DNA from: Amycolatopsis sp. NBC_01488
GTDB lineage: Bacteria > Actinomycetota > Actinomycetes > Mycobacteriales > Pseudonocardiaceae
Assembly (NCBI RefSeq): GCF_036227105.1
Contig: NZ_CP109434.1
Span: 6,730,501 to 6,794,500 of the forward strand
DNA: 64,000 nt
Direction: 5' to 3'
The notes below the pieces were generated by a model that did not search any database, was not told the origin of the DNA, and saw nothing but the letters and a program-made list of their open reading frames with translations. This document shows, one piece after another, positions 40,496 through 48,980 of this stretch (the first letter of the stretch is position 1; each line of letters opens with the position of its first letter). A program made the position numbers and the translations under genes.

Positions 40496-40906
40496 TCAGC
40501 TCTCGGTGCTTTCCGCCGCGCAGCGGCGCCACTGCACGTGGTCGCCGGCCCGGTCGGCGTGCCAGAAGGCCGTGCCCTCGGACTCCCACGTCGGCACCAG
40601 CCGGCCGGTGACCACCCGGCCGCGGGCGACCCGGCCGAACAACTCGACTCCGTCCGCCCGGCGGGCCGCCGGGATCCACGCCGGGAACCGCGTGCGGGGC
40701 AGCTTCCGTTCGATCCACTCGCGGGCCGAGCCCTCGCTGCCGTGCTCGGACTCGACGATGCTCGACACCGGACCGCCGCCGCCGACGGCCAGGCCGATCG
40801 ACGCGCGCCAGCGCACGGGAGAAGGGTCGGGATTCACCGTTCCCAGGTTCCCGGACATCCGGGTCCGCGGACCAGTACACGTCCGGGTGGATCGACGCTC
40901 ACTCAC
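40496..40906 (-). CDS. Uncharacterised small protein
   Basis: 136 aa from GTG 40906, which has AGGAGGAGGC just upstream. It is basic at the N-terminus, with a central SAREWIERKLPRTRFPAWIP region and a Trp-rich end (HADRAGDHVQWRRCA). No family is recognised. It lies downstream of the topoisomerase gene in the same direction. Confidence 0.55.
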   Translation of the reverse strand: MSERRSTRTCTGPRTRMSGNLGTVNPDPSPVRWRASIGLAVGGGGPVSSIVESEHGSEGSAREWIERKLPRTRFPAWIPAARRADGVELFGRVARGRVVTGRLVPTWESEGTAFWHADRAGDHVQWRRCAAESTES

Positions 40907-40971
40907 CGTGCCTCCTCCTGCGAGCGGACCGCTTGCACTCCGGTCGACCTCCCCGGTCGGGTGACGTCCAC

Positions 40972-41985
40972 TCACGCGCGGCTGAGCAGCCGCGCGCAGG
41001 CCTTCTCCAGCACCGCTCGCGCGTCGTCGCCGTCCAGGCGGCCCGCCCGCTTCACCGCCCGCTCGATCGTCCGCTCGTCGCGGTAGGCCTCCACGAGCCG
41101 GGGGTCCACATAGGACGACCGGCACACCGCCGGGGTGTTGCCGAGAGCCCGGGAAACCTCCTTCATCACCTGCGCTTCCGCGCGCTTGCGGGCGGTCTCC
41201 GACGTCGGCGGGCCGGCCACGGCGAACGCCGCCGCGGCCAGGACCGTGGCGTTCCAGGTGCGCATGTCCTTCGCCGTGCAGTCTTCGCCGGCCAGCTCCT
41301 TGAACCGCTCGTTGATGTCGGCCGCGTGCACCTCGTGCCAGGTGCCGCCCTCGCGGTAGACGAGCAGCCGGTCGCTGCCCGACCGGCTGCGCAGCAGCGC
41401 CTTCACCACCGAAGCCAGTGCGGCGTCCCGGATCGCCACCTCGCGGTCGAGACCACCCTTGGCGACGTAGCAGAACCGGCACTCGTCCCCGCGCACCGCG
41501 GCGTGCTCCCGCAGCAGCGTCGCGACGCCGTGGGTGCCGTTCTCCTCCGCGTACTCCTCGCCGCCCGTCCGGAAGATCCCCCGGTCGAGCATCCGCAGTG
41601 CCGCCGCGAGCACCCGCTTCCGCGTCAGCCCGGACCCGGCCAGATCGGCTTCGACGGACGCTCGCCACGCGGGCAGCCGGCGGGCCATCGCCAGCACTCG
41701 GTCGTGCTTCTCCTCGTCGCGGTCCCGGCGCCACTGCTCGTGGTAGAGGTACTGGCGCCGCCCCGCGTCGTCGGTCCCCACGGCCTGGACGTGCCCGTTC
41801 GGGTACGGGCAGATCCACACGTTCCGCCAGGCCGGCGGGATGACGAGGCCCTTGATCCGCTCGAGCAGCTCGGGGTCGGTGACCGGCGAGCCGTCGGGCA
41901 TGGCGTAGGAGAAGCCCCGGCCGCGGCGGATCCGCCGGATGCCGGGGCCGCGCAGGTCGCTGCGCCGGAGTCGGGTGCGTCCCAT
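40972..41985 (-). CDS. Type IB DNA topoisomerase (poxvirus-like bacterial TopIB)
   Basis: 337 aa. N-terminal IRRIRRGRGFSYAMPDG, then IPPAWRNVWICPYPNGHVQA, typical of the bacterial TopIB N domain. The catalytic domain shows KDMRTWNATVLAA and the active-site tyrosine in SSYVDPRLVEAY. It relaxes supercoils by a 3'-phosphotyrosine intermediate without ATP. It starts 9 bases after a GTTT-N15-GGGTAT promoter, so a stress-linked role is likely. Confidence 0.92.
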   Translation of the reverse strand: MGRTRLRRSDLRGPGIRRIRRGRGFSYAMPDGSPVTDPELLERIKGLVIPPAWRNVWICPYPNGHVQAVGTDDAGRRQYLYHEQWRRDRDEEKHDRVLAMARRLPAWRASVEADLAGSGLTRKRVLAAALRMLDRGIFRTGGEEYAEENGTHGVATLLREHAAVRGDECRFCYVAKGGLDREVAIRDAALASVVKALLRSRSGSDRLLVYREGGTWHEVHAADINERFKELAGEDCTAKDMRTWNATVLAAAAFAVAGPPTSETARKRAEAQVMKEVSRALGNTPAVCRSSYVDPRLVEAYRDERTIERAVKRAGRLDGDDARAVLEKACARLLSRA

Positions 41986-41994
41986 CGCCGCGAG

Positions 41995-42019
41995 ATACCC
42001 GCCCCGCGTACCGGGAAAC
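41995..42019 (-). promoter_or_regulatory. SigB/SigF-type promoter of the TopIB gene
   Basis: Minus strand: GTTT (42019-42016), 15 bases, GGGTAT (42000-41995). The start at 41985 is 9 bases past the -10. Confidence 0.7.
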
Positions 42020-42022
42020 CAT

Positions 42023-42047
42023 GATTGCCGGCCGCCCGGCCGGGTAC
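42023..42047 (+). promoter_or_regulatory. SigB/SigF-type promoter of the SDR/DUF1360 operon
   Basis: GATT (42023-42026), 15 bases, GGGTAC (42042-42047), divergent from the TopIB promoter with 3 bases between -35 boxes. Confidence 0.6.
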
Positions 42048-42083
42048 GTGGGGGGGAAAAGCCACCAGAAGGGAGCGATGCGC

Positions 42084-42878
42084 ATGACCACCGCCACCAA
42101 GCCACTGGCCGTCGTCACCGGCGCGTCCAGCGGCATCGGGCTCGAGCTGGCGAAGCAGTTCGCGAGGCACGACTTCGACGTCGTGCTGGCCGCCGAGGAC
42201 GCCGAGCTGGCCACGGCAGCCGACGAGGTCCGCGCCTGCGGTGCGCAGGTCGAGGCCGTCCGGACCGACCTCGCCGCCGCCGAAGGGGTGGAACAGCTGG
42301 TCCGGCACCTCGCGGACCGCCCGGTCGAAGCACTGGCCGTCAACGCCGGCGTCGGCAGCACCGGCGAGTTCGCCGGGGACACCCTGCTGGAAGACCAGCT
42401 CACCGTCGTCGACCTCAATGTCCGCTCGGCCGTCCACCTGACCAAGCGGGTGGTACCCGGCATGGTCGGCCGTGGCCACGGCCGGGTGCTGTTCACCTCC
42501 TCGATCGCCGGCACGTCGCCGGGTCCGTACCAGGCGGTCTACGCCGCTTCGAAGGCGTTCCTGACGTCGTTCGCCGAGGGCTTGCGAGGCGAGGTGAAGG
42601 ACACGGGCGTGACCGTGACGGCGATGCTGCCCGGCCCCGTGGACACCGAGTTCTTCGAGCGCGCCGACATGGAGGACACCAAGATCGCCGCCGGCGACAA
42701 GGACTCCCCGGCCGAGATCGCCGAGGCCGGGTACGAGGCGCTGATGGCCGGCAAGGACAAGATCGTGCCCGGCGCCGCGAAGAACAAGCTCCAATCGGCC
42801 GCGTCGCGGGTGCTGCCGGACGAGGCCAAGGCGAAGCAGCAGGGCAAGATGATGAAGCCCGGATCGGCGGACGAATGA
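42084..42878 (+). CDS. Short-chain dehydrogenase
   Basis: 264 aa from ATG 42084 (AAGGGAG 8 bases upstream; ATG 42078 is too close to it). Classical SDR: TGASSGIGLELAKQFARH, NAGVGSTGEF, Ser in FTSSIAGTS and YAASK. The C-terminal tail (KNKLQSAASRVLPDEAKAKQQGK) is charged. It resembles DltE-like and stress-type SDRs. The substrate is unknown. It overlaps the DUF1360 gene by 4 bases. Confidence 0.85.
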   Translation: MTTATKPLAVVTGASSGIGLELAKQFARHDFDVVLAAEDAELATAADEVRACGAQVEAVRTDLAAAEGVEQLVRHLADRPVEALAVNAGVGSTGEFAGDTLLEDQLTVVDLNVRSAVHLTKRVVPGMVGRGHGRVLFTSSIAGTSPGPYQAVYAASKAFLTSFAEGLRGEVKDTGVTVTAMLPGPVDTEFFERADMEDTKIAAGDKDSPAEIAEAGYEALMAGKDKIVPGAAKNKLQSAASRVLPDEAKAKQQGKMMKPGSADE

Positions 42879-43399
42879 GCGTGGTCGACGAAGTCGCGGC
42901 GAAGGCGAAGCGGATCCAGCGCGAGTACGCCGGGGACGCCGACCGGCCGCTGGCCGGGTACCTCGGCGTGATGGGGGCCTACAGCACCTTCGTCGGCGGG
43001 CTGACCGCGCTCGGCCGCGTGCTCGGGAAACGGCTGCCGAGCCGGTTCGGCGTCGGCGACACGGTGCTGCTGGGCACGGCGACGTTCAAGGCCAGCCGGC
43101 TCCTCGCCAAGGACGCGGTGACCAGCCCGGTGCGCGCGCCGTTCACCCGGTACGAAGAACCGGCCGGTGACGACGAGCTGAACGAGTCCGTCCCCGGTGA
43201 GGGCCACGTCGAGCACGCGCTGGGCGAGTTGCTGTCCTGCCCGTTCTGCCTGAACGTGTGGATCGGCACCGGACTGGCCGCGGGCCTGGTCATCGCGCCC
43301 AAGCCGACCCGGCTGGCGGCCACGGTCCTGACCGCCGTGGGCGTCGCCGACGCCCTGCACCTGCTCTACGACGCGGGCAAGAAGCTCGCGTCGGGTTAG
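42875..43399 (+). CDS. DUF1360 membrane protein
   Basis: 174 aa. DUF1360 signature: FGVGDTVLLGTATFKASRLL, KDAVTSPVRAPFT and SCPFCLNVWIGT, with two to three membrane segments. The family resembles spore-coat or sporulation-associated B. subtilis proteins, with an unknown role. It ends 31 bases before the convergent EEP gene. Confidence 0.83.
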   Translation: MSVVDEVAAKAKRIQREYAGDADRPLAGYLGVMGAYSTFVGGLTALGRVLGKRLPSRFGVGDTVLLGTATFKASRLLAKDAVTSPVRAPFTRYEEPAGDDELNESVPGEGHVEHALGELLSCPFCLNVWIGTGLAAGLVIAPKPTRLAATVLTAVGVADALHLLYDAGKKLASG

Positions 43400-43430
43400 C
43401 TTCGGCGCGCCGGACGAGATGAACGGCCGT

Positions 43431-44255
43431 TCAGCCCGGCCAGGCGCCCGGCGGGTGCGGCGGGAGGGTCAGCTCGGCGAAGACGCCGTAGTGGTCGCTC
43501 GCCTGGACGCCGTCGATGGCGTCGACCAGCACCCGCCGGCACCCGGCGACGGCGAGGGGCGGGCCCCACGGGCCGCCGCGGACCAGGACGTAGTCGATCC
43601 GCCGTCCGGTCTCGAGGGGCATGTCCCCGGCGCGGACCAGCGCGTTGGCCGGGGTGAACGTGTGCCCGGGCTCCTCGGGGTAGACGCTCGCCCAGGCGTC
43701 GGTGTAGCAGACGCTCGTACCGCTGATGGCCTGCTTGCCGGTGAGGAACCGGATGCTCGCCGAGTCCGGCGGCGCGTCGAGGTCGCCGAGCAGCACGACG
43801 TGCTCTTCGGGGCGCGGGAGCAGCTCGTCGACGAACCGGGCCGCCCGCAGTGCCTGCGCTTCGCGCTCGACCTCGTAGCCGTACGGCCAGCTCGGCTTGT
43901 GGTGCACGATCCACAGCGGGCCCCACGGCGGGGGCGCCAGCACCTCGGCCACGACGGTGGCGCACCAGGCCGGCCGGATCGGCCGTCCGGCGGGCCGCTG
44001 GTCGATCTCGTGGATCTCGCCGACCGGCCACCGGCTCGCCAGTGCGGCGCCCACCCCGCCGTCGGTGCCGGAGTGCGGCACGACGTGCCAGCCGTCGCCG
44101 AGCAGGTCCGCCACCCCGTCGGGTGCCACCTCCTGCAGGGCCACGACGTCCGGCTCCAGCGCCCGCAGCCGGCCGGCCAGCAGCCGGCGCCGGTCTGCCC
44201 AGCACGCGTAGTCCGGGGCGAGCACGTTCATGGTGAGCACGCGCAAGCGGCTCAT
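43431..44255 (-). CDS. Endonuclease/exonuclease/phosphatase (EEP) family protein
   Basis: 274 aa. EEP fold: RVLTMNVLAPDYACW, the metal Glu in VALQEVAPDG, HHKPSWPYG, LLGDLDAPPDS (Asp pair) and the terminal SDHYGVFAEL. It could cleave DNA or phosphodiesters of lipids or nucleotides; no signal peptide is seen, so an intracellular role is likely. It overlaps the FAD-Rieske gene by 4 bases. Confidence 0.87.
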   Translation of the reverse strand: MSRLRVLTMNVLAPDYACWADRRRLLAGRLRALEPDVVALQEVAPDGVADLLGDGWHVVPHSGTDGGVGAALASRWPVGEIHEIDQRPAGRPIRPAWCATVVAEVLAPPPWGPLWIVHHKPSWPYGYEVEREAQALRAARFVDELLPRPEEHVVLLGDLDAPPDSASIRFLTGKQAISGTSVCYTDAWASVYPEEPGHTFTPANALVRAGDMPLETGRRIDYVLVRGGPWGPPLAVAGCRRVLVDAIDGVQASDHYGVFAELTLPPHPPGAWPG

Positions 44256-45754
44256 GCCGGCCCGCGCCGCAGCGGCCGGACCGCCGGTCCCTGCACCACT
44301 TCGCCGTCCACGCCGAACCGCGAGCCGTGGCAGGGGCAGTCCCAGGTCTTTTCCGCGTCGTTGAACGAAACCAGGCAGCCGAGGTGGGTGCAGTGCGCGC
44401 CGACGGTGTGCAGCTGCCCGGCTTCGTCGCGGTGGGCGGCGACGAGTTCGCCGCCGACGCGGACGACCTCGGCGTCGCCGGGCTCGAGATCGTCGAGCTT
44501 CTCGGACCGCCGGAGCGCGGCCACGTGGTCGCCGATCAGGTACTTCGCGACGGTGAGGTTGTCCTCGGCCACGCCGAGCACCGAGCGGGCGTCGAAGCGG
44601 TTGGGGTCGAACAGGTCCGCGGCCGGGTGCGGCTCGCCGAGGATCCGCGCGGCGAGGACGTGGCCGGCCGCCGTCCCGCCGGTCATGCCCCACTGGCCGA
44701 AGCCGGTCGCCACCCACAGGTTCTTCGCCCCCGGCAGGTACCGGCCGACGTACGGCAGCAGGTCCACAGTGGACATGTCGTGCGCGGACCAGCGGTGGGT
44801 CACGCGGTGCAGGCCCGCGTGCTCGTCCGCCCAGTCCCGCAGGCGCCGGTACCGGCGCTCCACGTTGACGTGCGCGCCGACGCGGTAGTGTTCGCCGCCG
44901 GCGAGCACCATCGGCGTGCCGGCTTCGGTGTACCCGCGCACGGAGTGGTGCGTGTCGGCGTCGAGGAACATGCCCGCGGGCGGGGCGTTCCCGGCCGCCG
45001 GGCCGGCCACGACGAGGTCGCGGACCGGGTCGAGCCGGGCGAAGTACAGCCCGCGGTCGAGCACCGGGTAGTGGGTCGCGACGACGACCTCGGCCGCCGC
45101 GACGTCGCCGCGGGAGGTGCGGACGGTCTGGCCGTTCAGCGCGGTCGCGCGGGCGTTTTCGACGACCGTCCCGCCCGCGCGCTCGATCTCGGCGGCCAGG
45201 CCCAGCAGCCACCGGCGCGGGTGGAAGTGCGCCTGCCCGGTGGTCCGGACCGCCCCGCGGGCGGGCACGTCCAGCGCGACCTCCTCGACGAACGACGCGT
45301 CCAGGCCCGCCGCCGCGGCCGCGTCCGCTTCCCGCTTCAGCGAGTCCACGGTGGACTCCCGCGTCGTGTACACGTAGCTGTCGGCGCGCGTGAAGCCGCA
45401 GTCGATCCCGAGCTCGGCCGACGTGGCGGCGATCCATTCGAGGGCGGCCGTCTGCGCCCCGGCGTAGGTCTTCGCGGCTTCGGCGCCGTGCCGGGACGTC
45501 AGGTCGGCGTACTTCGCCCCGTGCTGGGCGCTGACCTTCGCCGTCGTGTGGCCGGACACGCCGGCGGCCACCCGCTCGGCCTCCAGCACGACGACCGAGC
45601 GGCCGCCGCGGGCGAGCAGCAAGGCGGTGGTGAGTCCCGCGATGCCCGCGCCGAGGACCGCGACGTCGGCCTCCGGCGGCACCGGGACGCCGGTGCGGTC
45701 GGGTGCGGGCGCGGTGTCGACCCAGAGCGAAAGCGGTTCGGGCAGCGCAGTCAT
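44252..45754 (-). CDS. FAD-dependent oxidoreductase with C-terminal Rieske domain
   Basis: 500 aa. Residues 28-370 are a DAO-type FAD domain (AVLGAGIAGLTTALLLARGG; GFGQWGMTGGTAAGHVL). Residues about 410-495 are a Rieske 2Fe-2S domain with CTHLGC and CPCHGS. This fused form is widespread in bacteria and plants, with no settled substrate. Its start is 9 bases after a GTTT-N15-GGGAAT promoter. Confidence 0.9.
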   Translation of the reverse strand: MTALPEPLSLWVDTAPAPDRTGVPVPPEADVAVLGAGIAGLTTALLLARGGRSVVVLEAERVAAGVSGHTTAKVSAQHGAKYADLTSRHGAEAAKTYAGAQTAALEWIAATSAELGIDCGFTRADSYVYTTRESTVDSLKREADAAAAAGLDASFVEEVALDVPARGAVRTTGQAHFHPRRWLLGLAAEIERAGGTVVENARATALNGQTVRTSRGDVAAAEVVVATHYPVLDRGLYFARLDPVRDLVVAGPAAGNAPPAGMFLDADTHHSVRGYTEAGTPMVLAGGEHYRVGAHVNVERRYRRLRDWADEHAGLHRVTHRWSAHDMSTVDLLPYVGRYLPGAKNLWVATGFGQWGMTGGTAAGHVLAARILGEPHPAADLFDPNRFDARSVLGVAEDNLTVAKYLIGDHVAALRRSEKLDDLEPGDAEVVRVGGELVAAHRDEAGQLHTVGAHCTHLGCLVSFNDAEKTWDCPCHGSRFGVDGEVVQGPAVRPLRRGPA

Positions 45755-45763
45755 GGCGGCGGG

Positions 45764-45788
45764 ATTCCCGTTCGCGGCCCGGGCAAAC
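45764..45788 (-). promoter_or_regulatory. SigB-like promoter of the FAD-Rieske/EEP operon
   Basis: Minus strand: GTTT (45788-45785), 15 bases, GGGAAT (45769-45764); the start at 45754 is 9 bases beyond. Confidence 0.6.
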
Positions 45789-45802
45789 GGGCCGTCCGGA
45801 CC

Positions 45803-45829
45803 GTTTCGGCCGGCCACGCGGCCGGGTAG
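45803..45829 (+). promoter_or_regulatory. SigB/SigF-type promoter of the ATP-grasp gene
   Basis: GTTT (45803-45806), 17 bases, GGGTAG (45824-45829). ATG 45840 is 10 bases beyond, with no SD. Confidence 0.6.
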
Positions 45830-45839
45830 GCCTTGCGGC

Positions 45840-47114
45840 ATGAGTACCGACATCTTCGTGATCGGCCTGGACGAGGAGAACCGGCGCGTACTGGACCGCC
45901 TGCCGTGGGCCGGGAGCTACGAGTTCCACGGCCTGCTCACCCCCGAAGAGCTGCAGCACGGCGAAATCGACTTCGAGGCGCTCCTGAAGACGGCGCAGCA
46001 CCAGCTCGACGCGTTCGACGGCGACGTCGGCGCGATCGTCAGCTACTGGGACTTCCCGGCCGCCTCGCTCGTCCCGATCCTGTGCGCCCGGTACGGGCTC
46101 CCGAGCGTCTCGCTCGAGGCCGTGCTGAAGTGCGAGCACAAGTACTGGAGCCGGCTCGAGCAGAGAAAGGTGATCGACGAGCTGCCGAACTTCGGCATCG
46201 TCGATCTCGACGACGAAAAGCCCGGGCCGCCCGCGGGCGTCGGCTACCCGATGTGGCTCAAGCCGGTGAAGTCGTTCTCCTCGGAGCTCGCCTTCAAGGC
46301 CGAGGACGACGCGGAGTTCGCCGACGCCGTCGCCGAGATCCGGGCCGGTGTCGGGCGGGTGGGCGAGCCGTTCGGCTTCGTGCTCGACCAGGTTCGGCTG
46401 CCGCCGGAGATCGCCCGCGTCGGCGGTGCCGCCTGCCTGGCCGAGGAGGCCCTCCACGGCGTCCAGGCGGCGGTCGAGGGCTACGTCCACCACGGCGAGG
46501 TCGTCGTCTACGGCGCCCTCGACTCGATCAACTACCCCGGCAGCTCGTCGTTCCTGCGCCACCAGTACCCGTCCCAGCTGCCGGAGGAGCCCGTGCGGCG
46601 GATGCGGGACGTGGCCCGGCGGGTGATGAAGCAGATCGGCTTCGACAACGGCACCTTCAGCATCGAGTTCTTCTGCGACCCGGAGTCCGGCCAGGTGGCC
46701 CTGCTGGAGATCAACCCGCGGCATTCGCAGTCGCACGCCGAGCTGTTCGAGTTCGTCGACGGCGTCGCCAACCACGAGATCATGGTGCGGCTCGGCCTGG
46801 GCCAGGATCCCGGCCGGCGGCCCCGCGCGGGGAAGTACCAGATCGCGGGGAAGTGGTACCTGCGCCGGTTCGAAGACGGCGTCGTGACGCGCGTGCCGGC
46901 CCGCGAGGAGATCGCCGCGATCCAGGACCGCATCGACGGCACCCAGATCGAAATCGTCCCGGAGGTGGGGCAGCGGCTCTCCGACCTGCCGGAGCAGGAC
47001 AGCTACAGCTTCGAGCTCGCGCAGCTGTTCGTCGCCGCCCACACCGAGCAGGAGATGGTGCAGAAATACCACGCGTGCGTGGACGCGCTGCCGTTCGAGT
47101 TCGCCGAAGCGTGA
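45840..47114 (+). CDS. ATP-grasp family ligase
   Basis: 424 aa. ATP-grasp core: PMWLKPVKSFSSELAF (lysine of the P-loop), VEGYVHHGEVVVYGALDS and the metal-binding FCDPESGQVALLEINPRHS. N-terminal residues 1-110 form a pre-ATP domain. The acidic C-terminus follows VPEVGQRL. ATP-grasp enzymes join a carboxylate to an amine or thiol via acyl phosphate. The substrates here are unknown. It is monocistronic and divergent from the FAD-Rieske gene. Confidence 0.85.
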   Translation: MSTDIFVIGLDEENRRVLDRLPWAGSYEFHGLLTPEELQHGEIDFEALLKTAQHQLDAFDGDVGAIVSYWDFPAASLVPILCARYGLPSVSLEAVLKCEHKYWSRLEQRKVIDELPNFGIVDLDDEKPGPPAGVGYPMWLKPVKSFSSELAFKAEDDAEFADAVAEIRAGVGRVGEPFGFVLDQVRLPPEIARVGGAACLAEEALHGVQAAVEGYVHHGEVVVYGALDSINYPGSSSFLRHQYPSQLPEEPVRRMRDVARRVMKQIGFDNGTFSIEFFCDPESGQVALLEINPRHSQSHAELFEFVDGVANHEIMVRLGLGQDPGRRPRAGKYQIAGKWYLRRFEDGVVTRVPAREEIAAIQDRIDGTQIEIVPEVGQRLSDLPEQDSYSFELAQLFVAAHTEQEMVQKYHACVDALPFEFAEA

Positions 47115-47121
47115 CCGCCGG

Positions 47122-47146
47122 GTTTCGATCCGTCTGCCCCGGTTAC
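47122..47146 (+). promoter_or_regulatory. SigB/SigF-like promoter of the CheB-STAS-CheR cluster
   Basis: GTTT (47122-47125), 15 bases, GGTTAC (47141-47146), one mismatch to GGGTAC, upstream of GTG 47196. Confidence 0.45.
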
Positions 47147-47195
47147 CCCGGACGAAGGAGTGGACTACCGTCATCGAGGTGAGGAGGTGGTCGCC

Positions 47196-48206
47196 GTGCC
47201 CTTCCACCGGGATGTGGTGGTGGTCGGCGCCTCCGCGGGCGGGGTCGAGTCGCTCCGCGGTCTCGCCCGGGCCCTGCCGGAGGATTTTCCGGCCGCCGTC
47301 CTCGTCGCGATGCACCTCGCGCCCGGTTCGTCGAGCGCCCTGCCGCAGATCCTGGGCCGCGCCGGCCCCCTGCCGGCCACCCACGCGGTGCACGGTGGTC
47401 CGGTGACGAAGGGCATGATCCACGTGGCCCCGCCCGACCGGCACCTGCTCCTCGGCGACGGCACCCTGGTCCTCAGCCGGGGGCCGACCGAGAGCGGGCA
47501 CCGGCCGGCGGTCAACGCCACCTTCCGCTCCGCCGCGATCCACGCCGGGCCGGCGGCGGTCGGTGTCGTGCTTTCGGGCGCGCTCGACGACGGCTCCGCC
47601 GGGCTGGCCGCGCTCGTGGAGCGGGGCGGGGTGGCGATGGTGCAGGACCCGGCCGAGGCGCTCTACCCCGGGATGCCCCGCAACGCGCTGGCCCGGACCT
47701 CGACCGAGCACGTCTACCCGGTCGACGTGCTGGGCACCGTGCTGGACAAGCTGGTGCGCACCCCGGGGGAGCCGGGCCCGGTTCCCCCACCCTCACCGGC
47801 CCTCCTGCTGGAGGACCGGATCGCGCGGGACGGAGTCCGGATGGACGCGGTCACCCCGGGTGAATCGAATCCCCCCTCCGGCTACAGCTGCCCGGACTGC
47901 GGCGGCGCGCTCCTGGAGCTCGGGGAACCGCCGGACCAGTACCGCTGCCGGATCGGGCACGCGTGGTCGACCGAAGCCCTGCTGCGCACGCACGACCTGG
48001 AGTTCGAGCGGGCGCTGGGGACGGCGCTGCGCTCCCTCGACGAAAAGGCGGCACTGGCGCGGCGCATGCAGCGCGACGCGAAGCTCCACGGCACGACCGG
48101 GCTGACCGGCCGGTACGAGAACACCGCCCGCGAATGCCTGGAGGCGGCGGAAACCCTTCGCCGCTTCCTGCTGGCGCAGTACCCCGAGACCGGATCGGCG
48201 TCGTGA
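47196..48206 (+). CDS. CheB-type methylesterase with C-terminal zinc ribbon
   Basis: 336 aa from GTG 47196, 8 bases after AGGAGG. The CheB catalytic domain fills residues 5-195 (Ser in VVGASAGGVESL, MHLAPGSSS, Asp in SGALDDGSAGL) without a receiver domain. Residues about 230-258 form a zinc ribbon (CPDC, then CRIGHAWS), followed by a helical tail. With the CheR-PAS protein two genes on, it looks like an actinobacterial methylation-type sensory pair rather than chemotaxis, since no chemoreceptors are near. Confidence 0.87.
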   Translation: MPFHRDVVVVGASAGGVESLRGLARALPEDFPAAVLVAMHLAPGSSSALPQILGRAGPLPATHAVHGGPVTKGMIHVAPPDRHLLLGDGTLVLSRGPTESGHRPAVNATFRSAAIHAGPAAVGVVLSGALDDGSAGLAALVERGGVAMVQDPAEALYPGMPRNALARTSTEHVYPVDVLGTVLDKLVRTPGEPGPVPPPSPALLLEDRIARDGVRMDAVTPGESNPPSGYSCPDCGGALLELGEPPDQYRCRIGHAWSTEALLRTHDLEFERALGTALRSLDEKAALARRMQRDAKLHGTTGLTGRYENTARECLEAAETLRRFLLAQYPETGSAS

Positions 48207-48970
48207 GCCGCGAAGGCGCCGGCGTGCGCCTGCTGCCGGACGACCGGATCGCCTCGACCGTGGTTTCCGTGACCGGGACGCTCGACCTGGCCGGCTACCC
48301 GCACCTGCGGGACGACCTGCTCAAGATCGCCACCGACGCCCCCGAAAGCGTGATCGCCGACATCGACGGCCTCGTCATCGCCGACGCCGCCTTGGCCAGC
48401 GTGTTCTCGGTGGTCGCCGCGCGGATGAGCGACTGGCCCGGTATCCCGTTCACCCTGGTCACCAGCCGGCCGGAACAGCTGGCGCTGCTGGCCGGCCAGT
48501 CGATCGACCGCTTCGTCGGCGTCCACGCCGACGTCCGCACGGCGGAGCGGGAGCGGGACCACCCGCCGCGGCGCCGGGCGGTGCAGCTGCTGGCCGCCAC
48601 GGACTCGGCCTCGGCGCTGGCGCGCCAGTTCATCACCCGCGTCTGCGCGGAGTGGGGCATCCCCGAACACACCGACGACGCGTTGCTCATCGGGACGGAA
48701 CTGGTCGAGAACGCGATCCGGCACACCGTCTCCAGCCCGCGGCTGCGGCTGGAGCTGCGCCGCGGCGTCTTCACCGTCGCGGTGGGCGACGAAGACCCGC
48801 GCCCGGCCGTGCTGCGGGAGTGGCCCCGCGGCGGCGACTCCGGTCTCGGGCTGATGCTGGTCGCGCAGGTCGCCCGTGTGTGGGGGTGCAGCCGGTCGTG
48901 GTCGGGCGGCAAGGTCGTCTGGGCCGTGCTGACCGGGAGGACCCGGTTGCGGGCGTTCCCGGGCGCGTAG
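48203..48970 (+). CDS. STAS domain fused to HATPase (RsbW-like anti-sigma kinase)
   Basis: 255 aa from GTG 48203 (GTGA overlap). Residues 10-105 are a STAS-like domain (VVSVTGTLDLAGYPHLRDDL). Residues 125-250 are a serine-kinase-type HATPase with N-box ELVENAIRHT and G-box GDSGLGLMLV. Such proteins switch stress sigma factors by binding and phosphorylating STAS antagonists. A built-in STAS domain could regulate the kinase itself. The usual STAS phospho-Ser is not evident (ADAALASV). Confidence 0.83.
   Translation: MSREGAGVRLLPDDRIASTVVSVTGTLDLAGYPHLRDDLLKIATDAPESVIADIDGLVIADAALASVFSVVAARMSDWPGIPFTLVTSRPEQLALLAGQSIDRFVGVHADVRTAERERDHPPRRRAVQLLAATDSASALARQFITRVCAEWGIPEHTDDALLIGTELVENAIRHTVSSPRLRLELRRGVFTVAVGDEDPRPAVLREWPRGGDSGLGLMLVAQVARVWGCSRSWSGGKVVWAVLTGRTRLRAFPGA
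48946..48970 (+). promoter_or_regulatory. Weak SigB/SigF-like promoter of the CheR-PAS gene
   Basis: GTTG (48946-48949), 15 bases, GCGTAG (48965-48970). Two mismatches, but GTG 48981 is exactly 10 bases beyond, as at the other sites. Confidence 0.35.
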
Positions 48971-48980
48971 CGTATCCGGG

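Noticed and set aside
43431..47711. Reading frame of over 1400 residues on the minus strand
   Set aside because: Only 43431-44255 is a real EEP gene; the rest is antisense to the ATP-grasp gene or in a wrong phase of the FAD-Rieske gene.
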